This document shows, piece after piece, positions 25,584 through 34,514 of a stretch of DNA of 64,000 nt. Each line of letters starts with the position of its first letter. Position 1 is the first letter of the stretch. Under the pieces are notes generated by a model. It was given only the letters and a program-made list of their open reading frames with translations. It had not been told where the DNA came from and did no database searches. The DNA comes from JAHFUA01 sp963733935 (GTDB lineage Bacteria > Acidobacteriota > Terriglobia > Terriglobales > Acidobacteriaceae), in contig CAVTEQ010000020.1 of assembly GCA_963733935.1 (NCBI GenBank), positions 124,001-188,000 of the forward strand, in the 5' to 3' direction. Made by a program: the position numbers and the translations under genes.

Positions 25584-26199
25584 ATGCGAATCGAATTAGT
25601 ACCAACCAAAATCGCTGCAGGAGTTCTCACTGTGTTCTTTTGCGCAACAACGCTTGCCATCCCCACGGCGGCACAGGCCCCTGACTCAAACGGAGAGTCT
25701 GCCGTGATAGTTGCGCACCTATCCTTGCCTGGACCCTCCGTGACACAGATGTTTTTACAAAGGCAAAATGGCAAGCAGTATCTCTACATGAACCAGGCCC
25801 AGAACCAAAGGGCCGTTGTCGATGTGACAAGGCCGGACCATCCAAGTTTGGCCTCGCACGCAGCCGGGTCAAGTTCAGCCGCCAATGGACAGGTTGAGCC
25901 GCTGGCCTCCGACTTGGCGGTCTCTGAACAGCCGGAGGGCCGGGCTGCTGCGGTCAGCAAGCGCCCCGCACGCGAGACCGTGAACGTTCTTGATACGACT
26001 GATCCGATGCATCCGCAAGTGCTACAGACCTTCTCGGGAGTAACCAGCATTCTGCCGGATGCCGATCGCAACTTGATCTTTATCGCCAACGGCGAAGGGC
26101 TTTGGATCGTGCGCCACAGGCTTACGCAGGGAGCTTATGCGCAACGCCATCTATGCACCTCTGAATCGGCGCATCACTCCCGAGCCGGATTGTTATTAG
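25584..26199 (+). CDS. Exported propeller-like (LVIVD-type) protein, frameshifted near the end
   Basis: A signal peptide (GVLTVFFCATTLAIPTAAQA) is followed by short propeller-like units such as 'VVDVTRPDHPSL', 'VNVLDTTDPMHPQVLQTF' and 'NLIFIANGEGLWIVRH'. GGAG lies seven bases before the ATG. In the starting frame the product continues to 26405 through low-quality sequence and overlaps the next gene. If one base is removed near 26173 the protein instead ends cleanly as CTSESAITPEPDCY with a stop at 26197-26199. I take this as the true end. The role is unknown. Confidence 0.55.
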
Positions 26200-26286
26200 A
26201 TACGAAAACGCGGGCAGGGGCTCGGTCATTACGCCGGTGTGAGCGGCCCCCTAGAAGGGGGCACGAGATGAGGCATTGGCGAATAT

Positions 26287-26625
26287 ATGTCTACTGTTCT
26301 TGCTGTTACCTTGGCGCTGGATGCGTTTGGGTCGCCGAATCACGACCACAACAATCCCAACAAGGTAAACCGCAAGGATCCAGCATTCGTGGCCGGGTTC
26401 GATGAAGGCTATCGCCAGGGCGCGAATGATTCGCACGCTCTAACCAATTACTACGACGACGAGGGTACTCCCGCCTATCAGCAGGCGACCGACGGATACT
26501 TTGCGCAATACGGCGAGAAAGCCGCCTACCAGCAACGCTTTCGCGTGGGTTACGTCGACGGATATAAGGAGGGTTGGGACTTCAACGCAGGAATGTACAG
26601 TCCGCTGGGAGGTGGGCCCTGGTGA
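26287..26625 (+). CDS. Small acidic hypothetical protein with GY-repeat pattern
   Basis: The 112 residues hold a repeated aromatic-glycine pattern: 'FVAGFDEGYRQGANDSHAL', 'TDGYFAQYGEKAAYQQRFR' and 'GYVDGYKEGW'. The N-terminus is weakly hydrophobic and may be a signal peptide. No known domain is recognised. It lies between two exported-protein genes, and the spacing suggests independent transcription. Confidence 0.6.
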   Translation: MSTVLAVTLALDAFGSPNHDHNNPNKVNRKDPAFVAGFDEGYRQGANDSHALTNYYDDEGTPAYQQATDGYFAQYGEKAAYQQRFRVGYVDGYKEGWDFNAGMYSPLGGGPW

Positions 26626-26661
26626 AAGCCGAGTTGAGCTTTGGCTGCAGGCCGAGTCAGA

Positions 26662-27087
26662 TCATGGCGTCTTGATGGCGTTGGCGCCGGCTGTGGCGCA
26701 CTGGCCGTCCTCGTTGCTCTGGCCCCCGGAGAGGCCGATGGCGCCGACGAGCTTGCCGTCCATCTCCAAAGGAACGCCGCCCTCGACCGGCACGGCGCCC
26801 CTGATGGCGAAAATGCGCAGGCCGGCGCCGCCGCCGGTGATCGCATCCTGAAACGCCTTGGTAGGACGCTTGAACAGCGCCGCCGAGCGCGCCTTGTCGA
26901 TGCAGACTACGGCGCTGCCCGGTTGCGTGTTGTCCATTTTCTCGTAATAGACCAGGGTACCGTTGGGATCGACTACGGCGGCTGCCATCAGCCAGTTATT
27001 CTTGCGCGCCTCGGCCAACGCGGCTGCAGCCGCCTTCTTGGCAGTTTCGACGTTGACTGGCGGGCCGATCGGGGTGACAGCATCCAT
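26662..27087 (-). CDS. Cytoplasmic GlcG/HbpS-family protein
   Basis: This 141-residue paralogue of the protein at 24490-25011 lacks a signal peptide and starts directly with the domain ('TPIGPPVNVETAKKAAAAAL'). Most of the core is conserved, including 'LVYYEKMDNTQPGSA', 'KRPTKAFQDAITGGGAGLRI' and 'GAIGLSGGQSNEDGQCATAG'. The ATG at 27087 has AGGAG seven bases upstream. The similarity of the two copies implies a gene duplication followed by relocation of one product outside the cytoplasm. Confidence 0.85.
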   Translation of the reverse strand: MDAVTPIGPPVNVETAKKAAAAALAEARKNNWLMAAAVVDPNGTLVYYEKMDNTQPGSAVVCIDKARSAALFKRPTKAFQDAITGGGAGLRIFAIRGAVPVEGGVPLEMDGKLVGAIGLSGGQSNEDGQCATAGANAIKTP

Positions 27088-27193
27088 CTGTTTTCTCCTA
27101 CCCTCTTTGAAAAGCCGACCATTGTACTCCGGCGGGCGTGTGGTCACGACCGCGGGTGATGCCAGCCGCAGACAGGACGGGTAGAATATAGCT

Positions 27194-28357
27194 ATGCGCC
27201 GCGTTTATCTAGACAACAACGCCACCACCCCGGTGCTGCCGGAAGTGCTGGAGGCCATGCGTCCGTACTTCGCCGAGATATTTGGCAACGCGTCGTCGAT
27301 CCACCATTTCGGACAGCAGGCGCGGGCGGCGGTGGAACGCGCCCGCCAGTCGGTGGCGGACCTGCTCAACGCGCGGCCGGCGGAGATCGTCTTCACCAGC
27401 GGTGGCACCGAGGGTGACAATCTGGCCATCTTCGGCATGGTGCGCCCTGGCGATCATGTGATCACCTCAACCATCGAGCACCACGCGGTGCTGAACTCCG
27501 CCAAGCGTCTGGCCGAGCGTGGTTGCGAAGTGACGTTTGTACCGGTGGACGCGCGCGGCGTCGTCGATCCCGAAGATGTGCGCCATGCGCTGCGGCCCAC
27601 GACGCGGCTCATCACCATCATGACGGCCAACAACGAAACCGGCGTGCTTCAGCCGGTAGAGGAGATCGGACGCATCGCCGCTCAAGCCGACGTGTACTTC
27701 CACACCGACGCAGTGCAAGCTGCAGGCAAAGTAAAGATCGACGTCAAGAAAATCGGTTGCGACCTGCTTTCCATCTCCGGACACAAGATGCACGCACCGC
27801 AAGGCACAGGTGCGCTCTACGTCCGCCGCGGCACGCTGCTCGATCCGCTTTTTGTCGGCGGAAGTCACGAGCGCTCGCGGCGCGCCGGCACTGAGAATCT
27901 GCCGGGGATCGTGGGCCTCGGCAAGGCCGCCGAGATCGCGCGTGAGTCGCTGGCGCATGGCGACGACGCCCGGTTCGCCGCGCTGCGCAATCGCTTCGAG
28001 GCCATGATCCTGGAGAAAGTCGACGCTGTCGGGATCAACGGCGCAGGCGCGCCGCGTGTGCCGACTACCACGAACCTGTGCTTCGACTACATTGAAGGTG
28101 AGGCGTTGGTAATCGCGCTTGACCTGAAGGGATTGGCGGTCTCGACCGGCGCTGCCTGCTCCTCCGGCGCCATTGAACCTTCGCACGTGCTGACCGCAAT
28201 GGGCCTGCCTCCAGAGCGTGCCCGCGCCAGCCTGCGCTTCAGCCTCGGCAAGCAAAACACCGCCGAGGAGGTGGACTATGCGCTGTTGATCCTGCCGGAG
28301 ACGGTGGCGAGACTGAGGGAGTTGAGTCCCCTGTACAAGCCCGCGGTCGGTCATTAA
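27194..28357 (+). CDS. iscS: Cysteine desulfurase (NifS/IscS family)
   Basis: The 387-residue PLP enzyme starts with the classic 'VYLDNNATTPVLPEVLEAM'. It has the PLP lysine in 'SISGHKMHAPQGTGALY' and the catalytic cysteine in 'STGAACSSGAIEPSHVL'. It removes sulfur from cysteine as an enzyme persulfide for Fe-S clusters and tRNA thiolation. mnmA, a typical sulfur acceptor pathway gene, lies 640 bp downstream on the same strand. This supports a role in 2-thiouridine synthesis, although Fe-S supply cannot be excluded. Confidence 0.93.
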   Translation: MRRVYLDNNATTPVLPEVLEAMRPYFAEIFGNASSIHHFGQQARAAVERARQSVADLLNARPAEIVFTSGGTEGDNLAIFGMVRPGDHVITSTIEHHAVLNSAKRLAERGCEVTFVPVDARGVVDPEDVRHALRPTTRLITIMTANNETGVLQPVEEIGRIAAQADVYFHTDAVQAAGKVKIDVKKIGCDLLSISGHKMHAPQGTGALYVRRGTLLDPLFVGGSHERSRRAGTENLPGIVGLGKAAEIARESLAHGDDARFAALRNRFEAMILEKVDAVGINGAGAPRVPTTTNLCFDYIEGEALVIALDLKGLAVSTGAACSSGAIEPSHVLTAMGLPPERARASLRFSLGKQNTAEEVDYALLILPETVARLRELSPLYKPAVGH

Positions 28358-28368
28358 TATGCGCCGAG

Positions 28369-28539
28369 TTGAGCAATCGCGACCAAAACCGGCAGTTCCG
28401 CGCAGCCGTGCGTGAGATTGAACGGCTACTCGGCCGCGAACTCACGGACGACGAGTGGGACCGGTTACACCGAGAGATAAGTAAAGAGAGGTTTGGCTTC
28501 GACACCATCGTCATGGTTGGGCGGGCCATGTTTGACTGA
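28369..28539 (+). CDS. Small hypothetical protein (56 aa) between iscS and mnmA
   Basis: A TTG at 28369, 11 bp after the iscS stop, opens a frame of 56 residues rich in charged helices: 'AVREIERLLGRELTDDEW', 'LHREISKERFGFDTIVMV', ending GRAMFD. The composition is that of a folded small protein rather than chance sequence. The next gene starts 5 bp after its stop. The start codon is uncertain and no family is recognised. Confidence 0.5.
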   Translation: MSNRDQNRQFRAAVREIERLLGRELTDDEWDRLHREISKERFGFDTIVMVGRAMFD

Positions 28540-28544
28540 CTCCA

Positions 28545-29003
28545 ATGACGACTGATATCTGTCATTACTTTAAACCGGTGCTCGGCTCGCCAGCGTGGCG
28601 GGTGAAGCTGGGAGTCGGGAGTTTTGTGACATTTGAGTTCGGCCGAAAAAAGAAAGTCGATGGCCACATCCACGGGGAGTGGCACCTCTGGATATATCTC
28701 TCCAACTGGGTGCTGCTGCATGGCGAACGGCAGCTGGTAGATTCCGACAGCGATCGGCGGGTCATTTCGGTTGCGCTGAGACGACTCGAAGGCGTTGCGC
28801 TCACGGACATTCAGCTGGATTCGCGTGACTTCAAGACAACCTTCGTCTTCGGGAATTTTCGCTTGGTTGTTTCTGCCGCCGACTATCTTGATGACCCCGA
28901 TAAGAGAGACCACTATTGGCTTTTTTTCATGCCCGGTGAGGTGCTTCGGGTTGGTCCTGCCGGAGTCAGCATCGAGCCCGCCGGAGTACCTGAGCGTGTT
29001 TGA
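28545..29003 (+). CDS. Hypothetical protein (152 aa) in the iscS-mnmA operon
   Basis: The protein has a plausible beta-rich composition ('WRVKLGVGSFVTFEFGRKK', 'GEWHLWIYLSNWVLLHGERQ') and ends by overlapping the mnmA start by eight bases. It resembles small DUF proteins found as stand-alone immunity-like or accessory proteins, but I cannot assign a family. Position and overlap suggest cotranscription with mnmA. Confidence 0.65.
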   Translation: MTTDICHYFKPVLGSPAWRVKLGVGSFVTFEFGRKKKVDGHIHGEWHLWIYLSNWVLLHGERQLVDSDSDRRVISVALRRLEGVALTDIQLDSRDFKTTFVFGNFRLVVSAADYLDDPDKRDHYWLFFMPGEVLRVGPAGVSIEPAGVPERV

Positions 29004-30109
29004 GAAGCAGCTCATCGCCGTCGCCATGTCGGGCGGTGTGGATTCTTCCACCGTCGCGGCGATGTTGTGTGCCCAGGGACACAGCGTCATCGGCCTGACG
29101 ATGCAGCTCTGGAACCAGCGCCGTCTCGCGGGGCATCCGGGAATGCCCGAGGTCGCGCACGGGCGCTGCTGCTCGCTCGACGACGTCTACGACGCACGCC
29201 GCGTGGCCGAGCAGCTCGGTATTCCCTACTACGTCGTCAACTACGAGCAGCGCTTCGAGCAGGAGGTCGTCCGGCCCTTCGTCGCTGAATATCTCGCGGG
29301 GCGCACGCCCATCCCGTGCAGCCTGTGCAACAACTCCATCAAGTTCGACCAGTTCCTGGTGACCGCGCGGCAGATCGGCGCCGAGCGGCTGGCCACTGGC
29401 CACTACGCTCGCGTCGAATTTGACGAGGCGCGCGGACGCTGGCTGCTCAAGCGTCCTGCCGACCGCGCCAAGGACCAGACGTACTTTCTTTTCGGGCTGA
29501 CGCAGGAGCAGCTCAGCCGCACGCTGTTTCCGCTGGGAGAGCTGCGCAAGTCCGACGTGCGCGAGCTGGCGCGGCAGCACGGGCTCGCGCTCGCCGAGAA
29601 GCCCGACTCGCAGGAGATCTGCTTCGTCCCCACCGGCGACTACAAGGCGTTCCTCGATGCCTACGCCACCGAGCAGGGCGAGAGCTTGCCCGACACAGCC
29701 GGCGAACTGGTGACGACCGATGGCGAAGTGATCGGCAGGCACGGCGGCATCCACAATTTCACTGTTGGCCAGCGCAAGGGGCTGGGCGTGGCCACCGGCT
29801 CGCCGCTTTATGTGCTGGAGATTCGCGGTGATTCGCGCCAGGTTGTGGTCGGCGGCAACAACGAACTCTACTCGCGCACCCTGCGCGCCCGCGATGTGAA
29901 CTGGATCTCTATCGGCGATCTGCGCGAACCCATGCGCGTTTCCATCAAGATCCGCAACCGCCACGAGCCCGCGCCGGCAGTAATCGAGAACTCATCCGGC
30001 GGCGAGGTGAGTCGCGACCTTCGACGAGCCGCAGCGCGCCATCACCCCCGGCCAGGCCGCCGTGTTCTACGACGGCGACCTCGTAGTGGGCGGGGGATGG
30101 ATCGTCTGA
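28996..30109 (+). CDS. mnmA: tRNA 2-thiouridylase MnmA, frameshifted near the C-terminus
   Basis: The product has the PP-loop AMSGGVDSSTVAAML, the catalytic pair CSLCN and QEICFVPTGDY, and the tRNA-binding core 'FTVGQRKGLGVATGSPLYV'. It activates U34 of Glu/Gln/Lys tRNAs with ATP and installs sulfur delivered from cysteine desulfurase. GTG at 28996 has GGAG nine bases upstream. The frame breaks near 30012. In the +1 frame the normal C-terminus continues as 'ATFDEPQRAITPGQAAVFYD' and ends GGGWIV at 30109. A single extra base at the AGTCGCG stretch would explain this. As printed, the last strand of the C-terminal barrel is lost. Confidence 0.88.
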
Positions 30110-30355
30110 GGCGCGGTGCTTCGCTGAGCCGCGGCTAGGAATCCGCACCCTCTCAGGGACAAGTCACCCAGAGACGCAGCATCCAGCATTTTTCCATAAT
30201 GCGTCGGGTTCCGTTTCAGCACCACGCCCGAAACGAAGACTGGCGCCGCCGCTTTTCAGTTCCCGCGCCATTCCCACCCAGCGCTGCGCGCACTACCCTA
30301 ACTAAATAAGTGGAGCAGCTTAAGTGAGGGGTGGGGTGGATCAGGTGTCGCGGTA

Positions 30356-33300
30356 ATGGTCCCTTTGGGCACATCCTCACAGCCTCCGGTGAGCAAGGAA
30401 GACAGCGGTCCCATTCCTGCCAGCGAAGGAGCGGGCGCCAAAAGCGTAGTCCGCAGTCGAATCCAGACCCGACTGGCATATCTGCTGGCGGTGGTGCTGA
30501 CGGTGGTGGTCTTGCTCCTGCGCCTGGCCCTGAGCTCCAGGTTCGGCGACCATCCGGGGCTAGAGCTGTTTCTCATTCCCATTGTTTTGAGCGCTTTTGC
30601 CGGCGGACTGGGTCCGGGCCTCATCTCCACCGCGCTGGCCGGCATTGCTACGGACTACTTCCTTCTGCCGCCGAAGTACTCTTTCACCATTGCAAGCGGT
30701 CTGCAAAGCCTGGAGTGGCTGGTCCTGATCCTGGCCGGCACGCTGATGAGCGTTCTGCTGCGTAAGCGCTCCCGTGGCTTCCCTGGCGCTGCCGCATATT
30801 CCTTCAGTAACGAGAGACCTGAAATGAGCTCTGATTCGGAATCCAGCGTCTCGCGCACGATTCTCATCTCCGCGGGCAGCACTTGCGCAGCTCTCGGCGC
30901 TGTGACCTTGGTCGGTTGGTTCTTCCATATCAGCGCCCTGACGCGCGTAGCGCCCGCCTTCAACCCCATGATGGCCAACATCGCAGTGGGATTGTTCTTG
31001 GATGGGCTGGTCTTGCTGTTCCTGGCTGCCGGGTGGCCGAAAGCAGCCTTGGTCGGCGCGGTTTGGAGCTTGCTGGCCGGCATCCTGACGCTGGCGGAAT
31101 TTGGCTTTTCCATAGACCTCCACATCGACGAGCTCCTGGTGCGCGACTACCTCCGGGTTCTGCCAGCCTTTCCGGGGCGGCCCGCGCCCAATGCCGCCCT
31201 GTGCTTGGTGTTGTGCGGCGGCGCATTGTTGTGGGCGTCGGTGCCCCGCTGGCGCGAAAAGGCCGCCGTCATCATCGGCGTGCTGGGTGGGGTCGTATTT
31301 GCGCTGGGGGCTGCGGCCGTGTCCGGCTATGTGATTGGTGTTCCCATGTACGCTTTTGGGAGTTCCAAGCCCATGGCGGCCAACGCCGGCTTCGGATTTG
31401 TGGCGATGGGTTTAGGGGTCATGGCGCTGGCGTGGCGCCGCTCGCAGCCGAGCCCAGAAGCGGAAGCCAGAATCCTGTTCTCCACCGAGCGGAAAGTTCG
31501 CGCCGGTTTCGCCTTGGCGCTGGCGGCTTTGATCGTGATCGGGGGCGTGTCGTATTTCAGCCTCGTCCGCCTGCACGAGGACAGAGTATCGGTCGACCAT
31601 TCCTACCAGGTGATTGTCGCTTTACGGCTCGTCCTATCGACCATTACGGACGCTGAGACCGGCGAACGGGGATTCATCATCACGGGGCAAGAAGGATTCC
31701 TCCAGCCCTATCAACAAGCGGTGAGCAGTCTCCGAGCCGACCTGGGAAGCTTGCGGCGTCTTACGGCGGACAATCGCATGCAGCAAGGCCGCCTGGACGC
31801 GCTGGAGCCGCTGGTGGCAGAGCGGCTATTACTGCTGCAGCAGGCGGTGGAAGCGCGGCGCGGGACAGGGTTCCCGGCGGCACAACCGATCGTCGCGACG
31901 GGCAGGGGAAGGCAGATCCACGATCGCATCCGGGGGATCCTGGCCGAGATGGAAGCCACCGAGCAAGCCTTATTGCGAGAGCGCGCAGCCCGCGCCCACC
32001 ACGCCGGCAGGGTAGCGAGAACGGTCATCGTCGCAGGCATCACCCTGGCTTTTGTTTTCGTGGTGGTAGCGCTGTTCGTCATCGGCGCGGACTTTGCCGG
32101 CAGCCGCCGGGCACGGGTGGCGCTGCAGGAGGCCCGCGATCAGCTCGAGACCCGGGTGCTGCAGCGCACGGCCGAACTGGCGAAAGCCCAGCAGGCCGCC
32201 CTCGGCAGCGAGGCGCGCCTGGCCGGCATCATCGATTCGGCCATGGACGCGATCCTCACCGTGGACGAGCAGCACCGCATCGTGTTGTTCAACCCCGCGG
32301 CGGAGAAGATGTTTGGCTGTCCAGCCGCCACCGCCCTGGGCCAGCCCCTGGATCGGTTCATGCCTGAGCGTTTTCGCGCGGCGCACGTGCAACATCATCA
32401 CGCTTTCGGCGAGACCGGCGTCACTCAGCGGGAGATGGGACGACTGGGCTCGCTCTGCGGGCTGCGCTCGAGCGGCGAGGAATTTCCCATCGAAGCGGCC
32501 ATCTCTCGGGTCGATCTGGAAGGACAAAAACTGTTCACCGCCATCCTGCGCGACATCACGGAGCGCGTGGCCGCGGAGGAGGCCCTGCGTTCCAGCGAAG
32601 CCAGGTTCCGGAGTCTGGTCGAAAACAGCGCCGACGCCATCGCCATGCAGGACGCAGAAGGAAAAATTCTCTACGTGAGCTCTCCCGTAAAACGCATTCT
32701 CGGCTATCGCCCGGAAGAATTCGTGGGACACAATGTGCTCGAATTCATTCACCCAGAAGAACACGAGCAGTTTGAGGCCGTAAGGCGCTCCCTGCCTGAG
32801 AGTTTACAGCCGGTGCTAACCCGCTTTCGCACCCGACACAAGGATGGCTCCTGGCGGGTCGTCGAGTCGATACGCTCCAACCAATTGGACAACCCCGATG
32901 TTCGTAGCGTGGTGATTAATTTTCGCGATGTCACGGAGGCGGTGTCGATCGCGGAGACTCTTCGCCGGCAGGCCGCGTTGTTCAATCAGACCTACGATGC
33001 CGTAATGGTGTGGAACTGGGGCGGGCCGATCACCTTCTGGAACCGCGGGGCGGAGCGGCTCTACGGCTACAACCTGCGCGAAGTCATTGGAAAGAACCCT
33101 CACCAATTATTGCGGACGGAAACACCGGGTGGAGTGGAAAGCTTTCTCAGCGTCCTGGAACAGACAAATACCTGGGAAGGCGAGTCGGAGCACGTCACCC
33201 GTGATGGGAGAAAGATCATCGTCGAGAGCCGCATGACCCTGGTGCGGGACAAGGATCTGGTTTACGTCCTGGAAGCCAATCGTGACATCACCGAGCGCAA

Positions 33301-34057
33301 GCGGGCGCAAGCAGAAATCCAGCTTTTGAACGAAGATCTGGAGCGGCGGGTCGGGCAGCGCACCGCAGAACTGGAAGCGGCCAACAAGGAGCTGGAATCC
33401 TTCAGTTACTCGGTGGCCCACGACCTGCGCGCGCCGTTGCGGGCGGTGGATGGCTTTTCTGACGCCTTGCTGGAGGACTACGGTCCGCAACTTCCGCAAG
33501 AGGCCCGGAAGTATCTGCAGACCATCCGCGGCGCAGCGCAGCGCATGGGTTGTTTGATTGACGATCTGCTGGCGTTCTCGCGTCTGGGCCGCCAACCCCT
33601 GACCAAGCAGCCCGTGGATATGGATGTTCTGGTGCTCGGCGTGCTGGAGGACGTAGTCCCGGAAGGTCGCGAAAAGAACATCGAGATCGTCAACGGAAAT
33701 CTGCCCGCCACGCACGGTGATCCAGCGTTGCTGCGCCAGGTATGGGCCAACCTGCTCTCCAACGCCATCAAGTACTCGCGCCATGCCGAGCAGGCCAGAA
33801 TCGAGATCGGAGCGCTCGAGGAAGCGCAGCGGAATGTTTACTTCGTTCGCGATAACGGCGCCGGCTTCGACATGAAGTACGCCGACAAGCTGTTCGGCGT
33901 CTTCCAGCGGCTGCACCGCGCCGACGAGTTTGAGGGCACCGGAATCGGACTGGCCATCGTGCAGCGGGTGGTCCACCGGCACGGCGGCCAGGTGTGGGCC
34001 GAAGCCAAACTCAACGAGGGAGCCACTTTTTATTTCACTCTGGAAGGCGGGACCTAG
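30356..34057 (+). CDS. Large membrane sensor histidine kinase (KdpD-like TM, CHASE3, three PAS)
   Basis: This 1233-residue kinase starts with a four-helix DUF4118/KdpD-like membrane block (about 38-130). A second block of about eight membrane helices (165-345) follows. A CHASE3-like helical sensor (385-545, 'SYFSLVRLHEDRVSVDHSYQ', 'DAETGERGFIITGQEGFL') is closed by another membrane helix. Three PAS domains span about 620-985. The HisKA domain has His1022 in 'SYSVAHDLRAPLRAVDGF', and the ATPase domain has 'ANLLSNAIKYS' and 'GTGIGLAIV'. This is the phytochrome-like HisKA subclass that pairs with Rcp1-type regulators. The next gene is exactly such a regulator, starting two bases after the stop. 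Confidence 0.9.
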   Translation: MVPLGTSSQPPVSKEDSGPIPASEGAGAKSVVRSRIQTRLAYLLAVVLTVVVLLLRLALSSRFGDHPGLELFLIPIVLSAFAGGLGPGLISTALAGIATDYFLLPPKYSFTIASGLQSLEWLVLILAGTLMSVLLRKRSRGFPGAAAYSFSNERPEMSSDSESSVSRTILISAGSTCAALGAVTLVGWFFHISALTRVAPAFNPMMANIAVGLFLDGLVLLFLAAGWPKAALVGAVWSLLAGILTLAEFGFSIDLHIDELLVRDYLRVLPAFPGRPAPNAALCLVLCGGALLWASVPRWREKAAVIIGVLGGVVFALGAAAVSGYVIGVPMYAFGSSKPMAANAGFGFVAMGLGVMALAWRRSQPSPEAEARILFSTERKVRAGFALALAALIVIGGVSYFSLVRLHEDRVSVDHSYQVIVALRLVLSTITDAETGERGFIITGQEGFLQPYQQAVSSLRADLGSLRRLTADNRMQQGRLDALEPLVAERLLLLQQAVEARRGTGFPAAQPIVATGRGRQIHDRIRGILAEMEATEQALLRERAARAHHAGRVARTVIVAGITLAFVFVVVALFVIGADFAGSRRARVALQEARDQLETRVLQRTAELAKAQQAALGSEARLAGIIDSAMDAILTVDEQHRIVLFNPAAEKMFGCPAATALGQPLDRFMPERFRAAHVQHHHAFGETGVTQREMGRLGSLCGLRSSGEEFPIEAAISRVDLEGQKLFTAILRDITERVAAEEALRSSEARFRSLVENSADAIAMQDAEGKILYVSSPVKRILGYRPEEFVGHNVLEFIHPEEHEQFEAVRRSLPESLQPVLTRFRTRHKDGSWRVVESIRSNQLDNPDVRSVVINFRDVTEAVSIAETLRRQAALFNQTYDAVMVWNWGGPITFWNRGAERLYGYNLREVIGKNPHQLLRTETPGGVESFLSVLEQTNTWEGESEHVTRDGRKIIVESRMTLVRDKDLVYVLEANRDITERKRAQAEIQLLNEDLERRVGQRTAELEAANKELESFSYSVAHDLRAPLRAVDGFSDALLEDYGPQLPQEARKYLQTIRGAAQRMGCLIDDLLAFSRLGRQPLTKQPVDMDVLVLGVLEDVVPEGREKNIEIVNGNLPATHGDPALLRQVWANLLSNAIKYSRHAEQARIEIGALEEAQRNVYFVRDNGAGFDMKYADKLFGVFQRLHRADEFEGTGIGLAIVQRVVHRHGGQVWAEAKLNEGATFYFTLEGGT

Positions 34058-34059
34058 CG

Positions 34060-34506
34060 ATGGAAGACACCAATGGGGTCGAAGTGCTGCTGGTTGAAGA
34101 CAGCGAGGAGGACCTGCAACTGGCGTTGCGCTCCTTCCGGAAAGCGAATTTTCTCAACCGTGTCCACGTGGTGCGCGATGGCGCGGATGCGCTGGACTTC
34201 ATCTTCTGTGAGGGCGCCTATACCGGCCGCAAGTTCGAGAACATGCCGCGAGTGATTTTGCTTGACCTCAAACTGCCGAAGGTCGGCGGTCTGGAGGTGC
34301 TGCGGCGCATCAAGACCGATCCCCGCACCAAGATTATCCCCGTGGTGGTCCTGACGTCGTCCAAAGAACAACGCGACGTTCTCACCAGTTATATAACCGG
34401 GGCCAACAGTTACATCGTCAAGCCGGTTGCCTTCGATGGGTTCGCCAAGGCCATCCAGGATCTGGGAATGTACTGGATGCTGCTGAACAACCCTCCGAAA
34501 ACTTAG
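34060..34506 (+). CDS. Single-domain Rcp1-type response regulator
   Basis: The 148-residue receiver has the acidic pocket in LLVEDSEEDLQLAL, the phospho-acceptor Asp69 in 'VILLDLKLPKVGGLEVL', Thr99 and Lys121 in 'GANSYIVKPV'. There is no output domain. It lies two bases after the histidine kinase gene, so translation is coupled and the pair is almost certainly cognate. Rcp1-type regulators act by protein contact, either as phosphorelay intermediates or as modulators. Confidence 0.9.
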   Translation: MEDTNGVEVLLVEDSEEDLQLALRSFRKANFLNRVHVVRDGADALDFIFCEGAYTGRKFENMPRVILLDLKLPKVGGLEVLRRIKTDPRTKIIPVVVLTSSKEQRDVLTSYITGANSYIVKPVAFDGFAKAIQDLGMYWMLLNNPPKT

Positions 34507-34514
34507 CCTGGGCG

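Noticed and set aside
26199..26405. C-terminal extension of the 25.6-kb gene in the original frame
   Set aside because: The sequence becomes arginine/cysteine-rich without pattern and overlaps the next gene; the +1 frame gives a clean natural end at 26199.
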